DNA of 23,381 bases from Archangium sp. (lineage in GTDB: Bacteria > Myxococcota > Myxococcia > Myxococcales > Myxococcaceae), in contig JAEUJR010001138.1 of NCBI GenBank assembly GCA_016793585.1, positions 1-23,381 on the forward strand, in the 5' to 3' direction. Every line of letters begins with the position of its first letter. Positions within the stretch are counted from its first letter, which is position 1. Shown in pieces: positions 14,272-22,718 of the stretch. Below the pieces are notes generated by a model. The model did no database searches. It was not told the origin of the DNA and saw only the letters and a list, made by a program, of their open reading frames with translations. A program made the position numbers and the translations under genes.

Positions 14272-15957
14272 ATGTCGTTGACGCTCGAGCGCATGGCCGG
14301 GGTGGAGCGCGAGACCGACGTCGAGCTTCGGCTCCGTGGGCGGTCGGTGGCGGCGGTGTGTCTGGTCGCGGCCTTCGCTGGCGTTGGGCTGATCATCGCC
14401 CACGTGCTGGCGGGCAGCCCCTTCGACGCGGGCATCTCGGCGCTCGCCGCCCTGGGTGGGCCGGCCGTGCTGGTGACGTGGCGACAGACGCGCAGCAAGC
14501 CCGTGACGCTCAACCTCACACTCAGCTGGTACCTCACGCTCTTTCTCGTCGGAGCCTTCTGCACGCACGACCTCGCCTACCTGGCCTGGTTCTCGTCGCT
14601 GCCCATCGGCGCCTTCTTCATCGGCGGGCAGCGCGCGGGCCAGCGGTGGACGGTGGTGGTCTTCATCTGTCTCACCGTCATCGTCGGCCACCTGATGTCG
14701 AGCCCGCTCGAGATTGACGCTCCCCTCGCCGCGAAGGCGGTGCGCGCCGTCGGGCTGCCGCCGACCATCGCCGCCCTCGGCTACCTCTTCGAGCGGTCAC
14801 GAACCCGGGCGCTGCAGGAGCTCGACACCGCCCGGCTCGCGGCCGTCGACGCGAACGCGGCGCGCGGCCGGTTGCTGGCCAAGGTGAGCCACGAGGTGCG
14901 CACCCCGCTCAACGGCGTGCTGGGGCTCACGCAGTCATTGCTGCTGCAGCCGCTGCCCGACGGGCTGCGCCACGACCTCGACCTCATTCACCAGAGCGGC
15001 AGCGGCCTCGTCTCGCTCATCAACGACCTGCTCGACCTCGCGCGCGCCGAGGCCGGGAAGCTCGAGCTGCACACAGCGCCCATCGACCTGAGCAGACTGG
15101 TGGTCGACGTCTCGGGGCTGCACCGCGCGGCCGCCGTGCAGAAGGGGCTCGAGCTTCGGGTCGACGGCGCCGACCTGCCGCTGTGGGTCGCCACCGACGA
15201 GGTGCGGCTGCGGCAGGTGCTGGGCAACCTCGTCTCGAACGCGGTGAAGTTCACCGAGCGTGGCGCCGTCACCGTCGCGCTCACCCGGCGCGGGGCCTCG
15301 AACGGTCTCGTCGAGGTGGGGCTCTCGGTCGAAGACACCGGCCGCGGCATACCGGCCGAGGCGCTCTCGAAGCTGTTTCAGCCCTTCACGCAGGTGCACC
15401 GCGACCTCCAGCGCACCGGCAGCGGGCTGGGCCTCGCCATCAGCCAGGAGCTCATCCGCTCCCTCGGTGGTCAGCTCTCGGCGGCGAGCACCTCGGGCGT
15501 GGGCTCGGTCTTCTCGGTGCTGCTCACCCTGCCGACGGCGTTGCCGAACGAACGGCGAACGCCGACGCCGCAGGTGCTGCCCTCGTTTCGCGCCCTCGTC
15601 GTCGACGACAACGCGCTCAACCGGCGGGTGGCGCGGGCCCTGCTCGAGCGCATCGGCGGCACCACGCGAGAAGCGGCTGATGGGCGCGAGGCGGTGACGG
15701 CTGCGTTGGCCGAGCCGACCGACCTCGTGTTCATGGACCTGCAGATGCCCGTGATGGATGGGCTCGAAGCCACGCGCGCGCTGCGGGCGTCGGGGTTCAC
15801 CGGAGGCGTTCTCGCGCTGACCGCCAGCGCAGGCCCCGAGACGGCCGCCGAGTGTCTGGGCGCGGGAATGAACGGGTGCCTCGCCAAGCCGCTGCAGCTC
15901 GAGCGGCTCCGCGACGAAGTGGCCCGGGTGCTGAAGGCCGGCCGCGCTGCCGCCTGA
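14272..15957 (+). CDS. Hybrid sensor histidine kinase with receiver domain
   Basis: The start is ATG at 14272; a TTG nine bases earlier is possible. The product has 561 residues. Residues ~25-175 hold five or six membrane helices with short loops and no large periplasmic sensor. A helical linker leads to HisKA with phospho-acceptor His207 in KVSHEVRTPLNG. The ATPase domain has the N box around Asn323 (LGNLVSNAVKFT), the G1 box EDTGRGIP at 354-361 and GSGLGLAI at 383-390. A receiver domain occupies ~438-555: Asp445/446, phospho-acceptor Asp489 (FMDLQMPVMDG), Thr517 and Lys539. All key residues are intact. No partner response regulator or phosphotransfer protein is adjacent, so it is an orphan, which is common in myxobacteria. 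Confidence 0.93.
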   Translation: MSLTLERMAGVERETDVELRLRGRSVAAVCLVAAFAGVGLIIAHVLAGSPFDAGISALAALGGPAVLVTWRQTRSKPVTLNLTLSWYLTLFLVGAFCTHDLAYLAWFSSLPIGAFFIGGQRAGQRWTVVVFICLTVIVGHLMSSPLEIDAPLAAKAVRAVGLPPTIAALGYLFERSRTRALQELDTARLAAVDANAARGRLLAKVSHEVRTPLNGVLGLTQSLLLQPLPDGLRHDLDLIHQSGSGLVSLINDLLDLARAEAGKLELHTAPIDLSRLVVDVSGLHRAAAVQKGLELRVDGADLPLWVATDEVRLRQVLGNLVSNAVKFTERGAVTVALTRRGASNGLVEVGLSVEDTGRGIPAEALSKLFQPFTQVHRDLQRTGSGLGLAISQELIRSLGGQLSAASTSGVGSVFSVLLTLPTALPNERRTPTPQVLPSFRALVVDDNALNRRVARALLERIGGTTREAADGREAVTAALAEPTDLVFMDLQMPVMDGLEATRALRASGFTGGVLALTASAGPETAAECLGAGMNGCLAKPLQLERLRDEVARVLKAGRAAA

Positions 15958-15993
15958 CGCGACGACTTCCCTCGACTCGGGCAGCATCGGCCC

Positions 15994-16740
15994 ATGCGCT
16001 TCAAGGACCACTTCTCGGGCCACGCGGCGGCGTACGCAGCGCACCGCCCCATCTGGCCCGAGGCCCTCGTCGACGTGCTGGCAGACGCGAGCCCCGCGCA
16101 CGAGTGTGTGTGGGACGTGGGCTGTGGCTCTGGCCAGCTCTCGACGCTGCTGCCCAGGCGCTTCACCACCGTCATCGCCACCGACGCGAGCGCCGAGCAA
16201 CTGAAACACGCCGCCCCCGCGAGAGGCGTCACCTATCGCTGCGCTGCCGCCGAGCACAGCGGCCTCGACGACGCCCTCGCCGATTGCATCGTGGTGGCGC
16301 AGGCCGCGCACTGGTTCGACCTGCCGGCCTTCGTGGCGGAGTGCCGGCGCGTCGGCCGACCTCGTGCCCTGGTCGCGCTCGTCACCTACGGCGTGCTGTT
16401 CATCGACCGCGAGCTCGACGAGGTCATCAACCGCTTCACCTTCGACACGCTGGGCCCGTTCTGGCCACCCGAGCGGCGCCACGTCGACACTGGCTACGCA
16501 GCCCTTCACTTTCCCCTCGAGCCCGTGGCGCTGCCGCCCGTGACGATGCGCGCCTCGTGGAACCTCGCTCAGGTCGTGGCCTACGTCGGCACCTGGTCGG
16601 CGGTCGCGGCGCTTCGCAAGGCGGGGCAGGCGCGCTTCGACGAGTTCACCCACGAACTCGCGGCGCGCTGGGGCGATGCCGCAGCGCTGAAGGAAGTTTC
16701 GTGGCCGCTCGCCATGCGCGCTGGCCGACTGGAAGGGTAG
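15994..16740 (+). CDS. Class I SAM-dependent methyltransferase
   Basis: The start is ATG at 15994; the product has 248 residues. Motif I VWDVGCGSG at 39-47 is the SAM-binding glycine loop, followed by ATDAS (motif II acidic residue), a CAAAEHSG segment and AQAAHWFDLPAF, where the W-F-D pattern is typical of the trans-aconitate methyltransferase-like branch of the methyltransferase-11/25 families. The N-terminal FSGHAAAYAAHRPIWPEAL segment, reading as a helix rich in aromatic and small residues, is also characteristic of this branch. It is cytoplasmic. The methyl acceptor is unknown. The gene begins 36 bp after the histidine kinase stop and may be read from the same transcript. Confidence 0.87.
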   Translation: MRFKDHFSGHAAAYAAHRPIWPEALVDVLADASPAHECVWDVGCGSGQLSTLLPRRFTTVIATDASAEQLKHAAPARGVTYRCAAAEHSGLDDALADCIVVAQAAHWFDLPAFVAECRRVGRPRALVALVTYGVLFIDRELDEVINRFTFDTLGPFWPPERRHVDTGYAALHFPLEPVALPPVTMRASWNLAQVVAYVGTWSAVAALRKAGQARFDEFTHELAARWGDAAALKEVSWPLAMRAGRLEG

Positions 16741-16742
16741 AC

Positions 16743-16864
16743 ATGAACGCCGCCGCCGTGACGAAGCGACGCGGCAGCGTGGAGCGCCCTTCACTCTCGA
16801 CTCGAGACCAAGAGGCTCGCGCGTTCGGTGACGCAGGTGTTCGACCACATCAAGCCGAGGAGCC
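16743..16864 (+). pseudogene. Possible remnant of a MarR-type regulator (N-terminal fragment)
   Basis: An ATG at 16743 with AAGGG six bases before it opens a frame (MNAAAVTKRRGSV). Shifting by one base at about 16780 gives ALHSRLETKRLARSVTQVFD. This resembles the N-terminal helix of MarR-family regulators (Arg-rich, then VTQ-F-D). The similarity ends where the 3' end of the opposing PhzF-like gene begins. It may be a frameshifted, truncated fossil, or chance coding-like sequence. Confidence 0.25.
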
Positions 16865-17623
16865 TCCTTCCAGCGTCGCCAGCACGTCACCGCTGACCAA
16901 CCGCAACGGCCCGCTCCCCTGAACGACGAGCCGGCCGCGGCGTGAAGGCGCGCCCAGCCCCTGCTCGACCTCGAGCCGCGTCGAGACGCCGAGGAAGTCG
17001 GGGAGCGCCACCACCGCACCGCCCGTGGCGACGTCTTCAGCGCCTCCGAGTGAAGTGGTGAACACGCGGAGTCGGGGACGAGTGGGGGTGGCGTCGTCGA
17101 CGAGGCACAGGCCACTCAGCGCATGCGCCCGCAGCCACTCGCGCGCTTCCGTTGCAGACCACTGGAGCGTCTCGAAACCGACCGGCTCGACCCGCAGGTA
17201 GACACGAGCGCGCCCGGTGTCGATGACCTCGCCGAGCCCGAACGGCGTGGGCACCGAGCCGCGCCGCTCCACAGCAGAGGCGGGCGTGCGAACCCACCAG
17301 TGGTGCGCCTCGCGGGCGACGGGCAGTACGCGTCGGCGGGCCGCCCCGTCGTGACCGCAGATGAACTCGCTTCGAGGAGCCCCGATGACCTCCGCAGCCG
17401 CGAGCAGCCCCTGGTAACAGACCGCGAGCTCTTCGAGCGTGGAGAAGAACCGGGCGTTCCAGCGACGCCCGTTCGGCCAGAGGAACACCGTGTCGGAGAC
17501 GCCGAGCCTGGTGGCGAACGCCTGGGCAGCGCTCGGGTCAGGTTGGTCTGCGAGCACGACGACGCCGGTGGCGCTCCCGGCGGCGCCCTCGCCACCGAAG
17601 ACCGAGAAGACAGACACCTTCAT
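16850..17623 (-). CDS. PhzF-like isomerase family protein
   Basis: The start is ATG at 17623 (MKVSVFSVF), where family similarity begins; the longer upstream frame is not used. The product has 257 residues. The order of motifs follows the PhzF family: an N-terminal VFSVFGG strand with TGVVVLAD, AQAFATRLGVSDTVF at ~34-47 (usually SET.F), ARFFSTLEEL at ~57-66 (usually FTP..EL), EDVATGGAV at 196-204 (usually EDPATGSA) and EQG...RRGRLVV near the end. PhzF folds are two-lobed isomerases or epimerases acting on small metabolites. The catalytic Glu of the SET motif is Asp44 here, so activity may be altered. No phenazine genes lie nearby, so phenazine synthesis is not implied. A long inverted repeat lies just upstream. 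Confidence 0.72.
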   Translation of the reverse strand: MKVSVFSVFGGEGAAGSATGVVVLADQPDPSAAQAFATRLGVSDTVFLWPNGRRWNARFFSTLEELAVCYQGLLAAAEVIGAPRSEFICGHDGAARRRVLPVAREAHHWWVRTPASAVERRGSVPTPFGLGEVIDTGRARVYLRVEPVGFETLQWSATEAREWLRAHALSGLCLVDDATPTRPRLRVFTTSLGGAEDVATGGAVVALPDFLGVSTRLEVEQGLGAPSRRGRLVVQGSGPLRLVSGDVLATLEGGSSA

Positions 17624-17641
17624 GGCGGCGACCGTGCCCGT

Positions 17642-17690
17642 GCATGGACCAGCGAGAAGCTCCAGTTTCGACAATTCAGCTGGTCCATGC
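17642..17690. repeat. Perfect 12-bp inverted repeat upstream of the PhzF-like gene
   Basis: GCATGGACCAGC (17642-17653) and GCTGGTCCATGC (17679-17690) are exact reverse complements separated by 25 bases. Each arm holds the quasi-palindromic core TGGWCCA. The pair lies 19-67 bp before the start codon of the PhzF-like gene, so it could be a two-site operator or a structured 5' leader. Confidence 0.7.
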
Positions 17691-17871
17691 GCGTCGACCC
17701 GTGGTGCCTTCCATGAAGCCCTCCGCCTTCTTCTGCCAGCCTCGCGCTGAGCGCCTGCCCTCCCGTGACGATGATGGACGAACGCGGGCTGTCTCCCCGA
17801 GCGCGACAGGTTCTGGGCGACGTCGCGCCAGTGTTCACCGCCCATCAGCCCCGCGAAGTAGGCTCGGCCTC

Positions 17872-18492
17872 ATGCGCGCCTCGCTCGTCGCTGGCCTCGT
17901 CGCGGTGTTCTCGCTGCTGGTCCTGGTGCGCTCGAGCCGTGCCGAACCTCCACCGGCCATGGAGCGGCGACAGGTCACCGAGGTGCTGGCCGCGCTCAAG
18001 AAGGCGAAGGCCGACCCGACGACCATCTCGGGGGTTCGTTGGTACGCCGAGGTGCTGCACGAGACCGAGCTGCTCGCGCCGGTCGGCAGCGTGAAGACCG
18101 AGCTGGGCCCGTGGGGTGAAAACGGCCCGTTGATGGCAGCCGAGAGTGGGCTGGGGGACTGCGCTCCTGCCGATCCCGCAGACGCGAAGGTCATCGCGGC
18201 CCTGTTCAAGGAATATGGCAACGCGCTCTCGCCCGGCCTGCGTGGCTATGCCCTCGCGCAGGCAGGCCGCGTCGACGAGGCGGCTGCGCTCTACCGGCAG
18301 TCGGTGCTGACGATGAAGATCGAGGGCCCCTGCCCCTCCGAGCACCCGATGTACTCGGGCCGACGCGTCGGGCACATGAACCGCCTGCTGTCGTGTCTCA
18401 AGCGCTGGCAGCCGAAGGCCGACTGGAAGCCAGTCGAGAAGGCCATCGAGCGCGCGCAGGCGTGCGCGGCGAACAACCACGCGGTCGGCTGA
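17872..18492 (+). CDS. Secreted hypothetical protein
   Basis: The start is ATG at 17872, which gives a clear signal peptide (MRASLVAGLVAVFSLLVLV...SRA) cleaved before EPPP; the frame extends upstream, but that part is low-complexity. The product has 206 residues. The mature part is helical and has four Cys residues (DCAPAD, GPCPSE, LSCLK, QACAAN). One helix pair, LRGYALAQAGRVDEAAALYRQS, looks like a single tetratricopeptide-type unit. No known family was recognised. It is probably periplasmic. It is divergent from the PhzF-like gene (248-bp gap) and precedes the zincin gene by 97 bp on the same strand. Confidence 0.65.
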   Translation: MRASLVAGLVAVFSLLVLVRSSRAEPPPAMERRQVTEVLAALKKAKADPTTISGVRWYAEVLHETELLAPVGSVKTELGPWGENGPLMAAESGLGDCAPADPADAKVIAALFKEYGNALSPGLRGYALAQAGRVDEAAALYRQSVLTMKIEGPCPSEHPMYSGRRVGHMNRLLSCLKRWQPKADWKPVEKAIERAQACAANNHAVG

Positions 18493-18511
18493 CACGCTCG
18501 CCCCCGAGTGA

Positions 18512-18523
18512 CACCCGCGGGTG
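18512..18523. promoter_or_regulatory. Palindrome CACCCGCGGGTG within a direct repeat, upstream of the zincin gene
   Basis: A perfect 12-bp palindrome is flanked by two copies of GTGACACC (18508-18515 and 18521-18528). It is followed by a T-rich low-GC stretch (about 18541-18570) that could be a promoter, then GGAG at 18581. It is an operator candidate only. Confidence 0.3.
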
Positions 18524-18589
18524 ACACCTCGCGCCCGCCCTCGTTGTTCCATTCCATCTGGTTTGTTTTGAGGCGCTCCCGGAGCCGCC

Positions 18590-19858
18590 ATGACCCGACC
18601 CCTCGCCCTCCTCGGCCTGCTGAGCGCCATCGCGAACGCGCAGGTCACGACCGTCGGAGACGTCATCGTGGTGCCCGACGCGACGGGCAGCATCCACCAG
18701 CGGGTGATGGGGTTCGGGCTTCCAGGTTTGACGCCCGCCCAGGGCCTCGCCTGTCAGGACGCCTCGCGCGCGGCCCTCGGCGCGCTCGCCGACGAGTACG
18801 ACTTTCTCGTCGTCTTCCTCTCGGAGCAGGTGACGGGCCCGGCGAACGTTCCGCTCTTTCAGCAGGCGCGCGTCACCGCGCAGAACATCGGGCAGAACCC
18901 GCTGCTCAACGACGGCGCGCCCTTCGGCAGCCGCGCGAAGTTGAAGGGCTGCATCTTCATGGGCTCGGCGCGACGGCTGCCGGCCGACCCCGAGGCGCTG
19001 GTGGGAGACCTGGGCTCGGGCAACCTCGGCATGACGGGCCTCGAGGTGCTGGGGCACGAGCTCGGGCATCTCTGGCTGGTTGGCGCCGACTACGACACGG
19101 GCTTCGGCAAGCAGGAGGACCTGCGCAGCGGAGACCGGCACTACCAGGTGCGCGTCGACTCCCGCTCGGTGATGTTCGGCAGCTGCATCGACCCGCTCGG
19201 CGGCGACGTGTTTCGCGTGAAGGGGTGCCCGCGCAGGTACAACTCGATGGACCAGTACTTCATGGGCCTGATTCCGCCCGGCGACGTGCAGCCGCTGTTG
19301 CTCGTGTGGGGCCAGGGCTCGAACGACCCGCTCGGGCCGCTCGCACCGACGGCTGCGCCCGTCACCATCATGGGCAGTGAGCGTCGCGTTGGCGTCGCCG
19401 ACGTCATTCGACAGATGGGCGCGCGCAGCCCCGCGTTCCCCGCGACGCAGCGCTGCTTCCGCACGGGCTTCGTCTACGTCACGCGCGGCCAGCCGACGCC
19501 CGAGGCGCTGCTGCAGGTCGACACCTGGCGGCGCCGCTTCGAAGCGTGGTTCACCGTGGCGACCGACCAGCACGGCTTCGTCGACACCCGCGCCATGGGC
19601 ACGGGTTGCGTCATTCCCCAACCCGACGCGGGAGTCGTCGAGCCCGACGCAGGCCCCATCGTCGATGCGGGCGCACCCGAAGCCGACGCCGGCGTGGAGC
19701 CCGACGCCGGCACGCCAGCGCCGCAGGGGGGTGGAACGGGCGCGGCCCCCGAGCTGCTCGGGCCGCAACAGCTTCGCCAGACGGGCTGTGGCTGCTCACA
19801 CGCCGAGGTCTCGTCGCTGCTCGTGCTGGCGATCTGGGCGTCGCGGAGGCGCCGCTGA
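18590..19858 (+). CDS. Secreted zinc metalloprotease-like protein with MYXO-CTERM-type tail
   Basis: The start is ATG at 18590, five bases after GGAG; the product has 422 residues. A signal peptide ends near ANA-Q at 17. The zinc-site motif HELGH is at 156-160 (VLGHELGHLW), and SRSVMFGSC at ~191-199 could provide a metzincin-type Met-turn. The segment YNSMDQYFMGLIPP at 217-230 is found in some secreted bacterial zincins. After ~340 comes a linker with repeated PDAG/ADAG (345-374), then Gly-rich sequence, then TGCGC at 398-402, a hydrophobic helix and a terminal RRRR. This tripartite tail matches the MYXO-CTERM sorting signal processed by myxosortase in myxobacteria, implying cell-surface lipid anchoring. 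The substrate is unknown, and the third zinc ligand was not identified. Confidence 0.85.
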   Translation: MTRPLALLGLLSAIANAQVTTVGDVIVVPDATGSIHQRVMGFGLPGLTPAQGLACQDASRAALGALADEYDFLVVFLSEQVTGPANVPLFQQARVTAQNIGQNPLLNDGAPFGSRAKLKGCIFMGSARRLPADPEALVGDLGSGNLGMTGLEVLGHELGHLWLVGADYDTGFGKQEDLRSGDRHYQVRVDSRSVMFGSCIDPLGGDVFRVKGCPRRYNSMDQYFMGLIPPGDVQPLLLVWGQGSNDPLGPLAPTAAPVTIMGSERRVGVADVIRQMGARSPAFPATQRCFRTGFVYVTRGQPTPEALLQVDTWRRRFEAWFTVATDQHGFVDTRAMGTGCVIPQPDAGVVEPDAGPIVDAGAPEADAGVEPDAGTPAPQGGGTGAAPELLGPQQLRQTGCGCSHAEVSSLLVLAIWASRRRR

Positions 19859-19877
19859 AGGCCTGACGCCTGCCGCT

Positions 19878-19978
19878 CGCGAGAACGGGGAAGCGACTCG
19901 GGAGCCGAAAGGCCCAGCGCGCCTGCACGCGGCAGAACGAACCGTCGAACGGCGCTTGTGGGCCGGCGCGTTCTCGCG
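19878..19978. repeat. 10-bp inverted repeat between convergent genes
   Basis: CGCGAGAACG (19878-19887) and CGTTCTCGCG (19969-19978) are perfect reverse complements 81 bases apart, in the 160-bp gap between the convergent zincin and PAS-kinase genes. The long loop and lack of a T-run argue against a simple terminator. Confidence 0.35.
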
Positions 19979-20018
19979 TGGCACCAGTGGCGTGAGCGCT
20001 CCTCGACCGGCGCAGCGC

Positions 20019-21377
<1,359 letters not shown>

Positions 21378-21551
21378 CACGCATGGAGCGAATCAGCAAG
21401 CCAGTGGCCAGCGCAGCTCGTGGGATCTTCTGAGGAGGTCGTGGGTCGGCGGTGACGAGCAGGTCGAAGGCGCCTCTCCACGAGAGCCGCCGCGGAAAAC
21501 GCAGTGGCGCGACGAAGTTCCCCGCAGCACGTTTGAGACGAGGAGGTGTCG

Positions 21552-21911
21552 ATGCTGCAGACATTCACGGACGAAGACCTGGTGGACCTCACGCCGCGGC
21601 GCGCGCGCGATCTCGTGGTGCAGTGCTTCTTCAACGCGCAGGTCGAGACGTTCAGGCGGGCCGCGACGAAGCTGGGCGCTGGTGCCTCCCAGGAGCAGCT
21701 GCAGCGCACCGTCGAAGGCGCAGTGCGGCTCGCGTTTCGTTCGACGAAGGGCGACTTCGAGCACCCGACGAAGGAGAGCCTGATGGCCGCCGTGATGGAT
21801 CTCGCGGGCAAGGCCTCGGCCATGGGCACGCCGCACGACATCATCGAGCACCACAAACAGCAGCTCGGGCGCGTGTTCGAGGTGCTCTCGCAGGCAGAGC
21901 GGGCCGCGTAA
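21552..21911 (+). CDS. Small hypothetical protein
   Basis: The start is ATG at 21552, because AGGAGG sits at 21541-21546 with five-base spacing; the GTG at 21546 overlaps that site and is rejected. The product has 119 residues, mostly helical, without signal peptide or Cys pairs. One Cys and several aromatic residues occur in LVVQCFFNAQVETF. The C-terminal half carries MAAVMDLAGKASAMG and a His-rich IIEHHKQQ. I do not recognise a family. It is divergent from the PAS kinase gene (174-bp gap) and 53 bp before the Link-like gene on the same strand. Confidence 0.65.
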   Translation: MLQTFTDEDLVDLTPRRARDLVVQCFFNAQVETFRRAATKLGAGASQEQLQRTVEGAVRLAFRSTKGDFEHPTKESLMAAVMDLAGKASAMGTPHDIIEHHKQQLGRVFEVLSQAERAA

Positions 21912-21964
21912 CGTTTCGGGAGCGGTCTCCACCGGTGAAGCAGCGCTCACCGAAGGAGCTCTCC

Positions 21965-22717
21965 GTGAATCAGACCGAGCACTCGTTGCGTGAAGAGCTC
22001 GAGGCGCTGCGCGTTCGCCTCGCCGACCTGGAGCGGCGTCGACGACACCGAAACGTCGGCCTCGTCGTGGCGCTGGTGCTCGTCGCCGGTACGGCATGGG
22101 GCCAGCTGGTCGTCTTCAGCCCCGACACGCCCGCGAAGGCCAGCGAGGTGAACCAGAACTTCGACCAGCTCAAGACGTGGCTCGAGCAGAAGGTCGGCAC
22201 CGTCGGTACGTCGGTCGTCACCTTCACCACGCCGCTGGCGGGCGCCCAGCTCGAGAACCTCACGGTCACGGGCGGCAAGCTGGCCGACAACGCGGTCACC
22301 TCGACGAAGATCGCCGACAACACCATCACCGGCGGCGACGTGCTCGACGGCACGCTGGGCGACGCCGACATGGGGCCCGACTTCGCCTGCCCAGTCGCAG
22401 GCGTGAGGGCGCTGCGGGGCCAGTGCATCTTCTATCGACCGGCCACGGGCCCGCCCTACATCTACAACGCGCGCCAGGCGGCCACGGCCTGTCTCGCCGA
22501 CCGGGCGCGGGTGTGCACCGCCGCCGAGCTGGGCGCCGCGCAGCTGACGGGTCTGGAGCAGTGCGCCATTGGCTGGCTTGCCGACCGCGTCGACTCGGCG
22601 ACGGGGTACGTCGGCTACCCGATGCAGAACACCGGCGTTCCCGGCTGTGGGCCGCCGGGCATCAACCTGAACACGGCAGGCTTCGGCGCGGCCTACGGGG
22701 CGTGGTGCTGCAAGTAG
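21965..22717 (+). CDS. Membrane-anchored protein with C-terminal Link-like (hyaluronan-binding-type) domain
   Basis: The start is GTG at 21965, six bases after AAGGAG (21953-21958); the product has 250 residues. Residues 5-27 are a charged, probably coiled-coil helix; 30-50 are a membrane anchor or uncleaved signal (VGLVVALVLVAGTAWGQLVV); 55-70 hold the AKASEVNQNFDQL motif common in fibre-like bacterial surface proteins; 95-135 hold short repeats of the type KLADNAV/KIADNTI/DVLDGTL. Residues ~152-249 match a Link module: FYRPATG, ARQAATAC with Cys176, CTAAEL at 184-189, LEQCAIGWLAD at 197-207 with Cys200, GYPM at 217-220, PGCG with Cys228 and WCCK at the end. Link modules in animals bind hyaluronan and pair Cys1-Cys4 and Cys2-Cys3, an order compatible with this sequence. 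Glycan binding is inferred. Confidence 0.75.
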   Translation: MNQTEHSLREELEALRVRLADLERRRRHRNVGLVVALVLVAGTAWGQLVVFSPDTPAKASEVNQNFDQLKTWLEQKVGTVGTSVVTFTTPLAGAQLENLTVTGGKLADNAVTSTKIADNTITGGDVLDGTLGDADMGPDFACPVAGVRALRGQCIFYRPATGPPYIYNARQAATACLADRARVCTAAELGAAQLTGLEQCAIGWLADRVDSATGYVGYPMQNTGVPGCGPPGINLNTAGFGAAYGAWCCK

Positions 22718-22718
22718 C

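Noticed and set aside
16743..16922. 59-residue frame after the methyltransferase as an intact small gene
   Set aside because: It has a plausible ribosome binding site, but its second half is antisense to the PhzF-like gene and reads as low complexity. The alternative fragment reading is listed instead at low confidence.
14935..17115. Long - strand frame across the histidine kinase, methyltransferase and PhzF-like genes
   Set aside because: It is antisense to well-supported genes, of low-complexity composition and without motifs.
16850..17623. Phenazine biosynthesis locus
   Set aside because: Only a PhzF-like protein is present; no other phenazine genes are nearby, and the family has many unrelated roles.
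17641..17700. Sigma-70-like promoter (TTGTCG) inside the inverted repeat
   Set aside because: No acceptable -10 element is found at 16-18 bp spacing.
19634..19710. PDAG/ADAG-encoding tandem repeats as a mobile or CRISPR-like element
   Set aside because: They are in-frame linker repeats of the zincin, typical of myxobacterial surface proteins, with no spacer/repeat structure.
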